A stretch of DNA of 64,000 nt, taken from positions 177,859-241,858 of the forward strand of contig KV918856.1 of NCBI GenBank assembly GCA_002049455.2, read 5' to 3'. Both the position numbers and the translations under genes were made by a program. This stretch comes from Porphyra umbilicalis. Taxonomy: Eukaryota; Rhodophyta; Bangiophyceae; Bangiales; Bangiaceae. Position 1 is the stretch's first letter. Every line of letters begins with the position of its first letter. Under the pieces are notes generated by a model, which was not told where the DNA came from, did no database searches, and saw only the letters and a program-made list of their open reading frames with translations. Below, piece after piece: positions 63,281-64,000 of the stretch.

Positions 63281-64000
63281 ATGTACGAGCGGGAAATGGC
63301 AGAGGCGACCAAGATTGGCCAGGACGCGGCCAAGGCGACGATTACCTTCATCGAGAACAACACGACCCGCGGCAGCTCTCCGGCCATGCGCAAGGCCGAC
63401 GAGGCCGAGAAGGAGTACAAGCATGTGGCCGTGAAGACGGCCACGGCGGGGGGCGCGGCCTCGGTCGAGGCCGGCGGCAGAGGTGACAAGCGCAAGGCCA
63501 GAGAAGCTCCACTCATTGCTGGTGTGGCCCCCAAGGTGGCCAAGTTCGCAAGGGCGGCCGAGGACGGCCGGGCCGATGTGGCCGTCAAGACCTCCAAGCA
63601 GAGCACTCGCGGCGATAGCAGCCAGGAGGCGGGGGGTGTCGTGGCCGTCAAGTCGGCCAAGGATGGGACCGATGCCGACGTTGTGGAGATGGAGGCGATA
63701 TACCACTTTCCAGCCGGCGACTTTTCCCGCGCGCTCGAGGCCGTAGATGTGCTCGGCCTGCAGTGGACAACGCGCAAGCAGCGGGCGGCCCTGCGCGGTG
63801 CCACTCCGGAGCAGCGCGCTATTGCGTTCTTGCTGGCCGAGCGCTTGTTCGCGGCCAAGATGCGACAGTGGGCCGCCGCCAAGCTCTATTGGGATGAGTG
63901 CCGCAACTACCGCCTTGTCCAGAAGGGCATGGCGGCCTCCGGGCCGCACGGTATGGCTTATGTAAACTGCAAGGCCATCAAACAAGCGTACAAGGGCCGG
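63281..64000 (+). CDS. hypothetical lysine/alanine-rich protein, runs off the window
   Basis: From the ATG at 63281 the frame is open to the window end (240 codons) and is open back to a TGA at 63203. The first half is lysine-, alanine- and glycine-rich (MYEREMAEATKIGQDAAKA, VAVKTATAGG). The second half is a regular helical region (RALEAVDVLGLQWTTRKQRA, RAIAFLLAERLFAAKMRQWA, KLYWDECRNYRLVQKGMAAS). Codon choice (AAG, GCC and CTC preferred) supports coding on this strand, although the antisense is also open. No family was recognised. A mobile-element structural protein or a chromatin-associated protein is possible but not shown. Confidence 0.5.
   Translation, partial: MYEREMAEATKIGQDAAKATITFIENNTTRGSSPAMRKADEAEKEYKHVAVKTATAGGAASVEAGGRGDKRKAREAPLIAGVAPKVAKFARAAEDGRADVAVKTSKQSTRGDSSQEAGGVVAVKSAKDGTDADVVEMEAIYHFPAGDFSRALEAVDVLGLQWTTRKQRAALRGATPEQRAIAFLLAERLFAAKMRQWAAAKLYWDECRNYRLVQKGMAASGPHGMAYVNCKAIKQAYKGR

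Noticed and set aside
63170..63985. 271-codon minus frame open at the right edge
   Set aside because: The opposite strand has an equally open frame with better codon usage and a continuous helical pattern, so the minus frame is taken as its shadow.

Overview
The window looks like nuclear DNA of a bangiophyte red alga (Porphyra/Pyropia type). This is inferred from very high GC, GC-rich simple repeats, G/C homopolymer runs of 9 to 25 bases, gene-sized reading frames with few introns, and a nuclear, transit-peptide-bearing heme oxygenase of the plastid bilin pathway. No rRNA or tRNA genes or CRISPR arrays were recognised, and there is no bacterial operon organisation. Many frames are coding on both sides of a long G or C run but in different registers. 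Those shifts are treated as probable homopolymer length errors unless stated otherwise.

Left third (1-23.8 kb) is mobile and degenerate. It holds the 3' end of a decayed DIRS-like retroelement (RNase H plus tyrosine recombinase, 1-1.4 kb), a 2OG-Fe(II) oxygenase-like gene with a tightly following second ORF (2.8-4.2 kb), a 117-bp repeat ORF and an intact unknown ORF (7.1-10.1 kb), and a truncated NACHT/NB-ARC-WD40-type fragment (10.2-10.9 kb). A cluster of inverted-repeat elements follows (14.0-20.1 kb): a 301-bp MITE, two nested TIR pairs with TA flanks, and a 137-bp hairpin MITE. Inside the inner element are minisatellites and what may be a captured metallophosphoesterase fragment.

The centre (23.8-44.8 kb) is the gene-dense block. 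Two head-to-tail paralogues (23.8-27.0 and 31.3-34.7 kb) encode membrane proteins with the architecture of DEG/ENaC/ASIC channels: TM1, an extracellular domain opening with a P-x-VTVCS motif, and TM2 with the GLFTGAS selectivity-filter motif. Both contain the same 17-nt microexon encoding DHAFFQ. Between them, on the opposite strand, lies a secreted cysteine-rich protein built of an A-B-A-B repeat. Next come an unknown alanine-rich ORF, nuclear heme oxygenase, mitochondrial-type ribosomal protein uS10, a second secreted cysteine-rich protein, arsenite methyltransferase with a cysteine-rich tail, and a MORN_2/J-domain protein.

The right third contains a mobile-element hotspot (46.8-50.6 kb: a foldback element with arms of about 0.45 kb or more, a 136-bp hairpin MITE and a 1.1-kb TIR element). 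It is followed by a second gene block (51.5-57.4 kb): an F-box protein, an F-box/Sel1-like protein, a Lin0512-family protein and a secreted cysteine-containing protein. From 57.4 kb on the DNA is mostly anonymous, ending in an ORF that runs off the right edge.

The genes do not form one pathway. The most unusual content is the tandem pair of DEG/ENaC-like channel genes in a photosynthetic eukaryote, with its conserved microexon. The nine introns placed in the channel genes and the heme oxygenase gene all begin GTACG.
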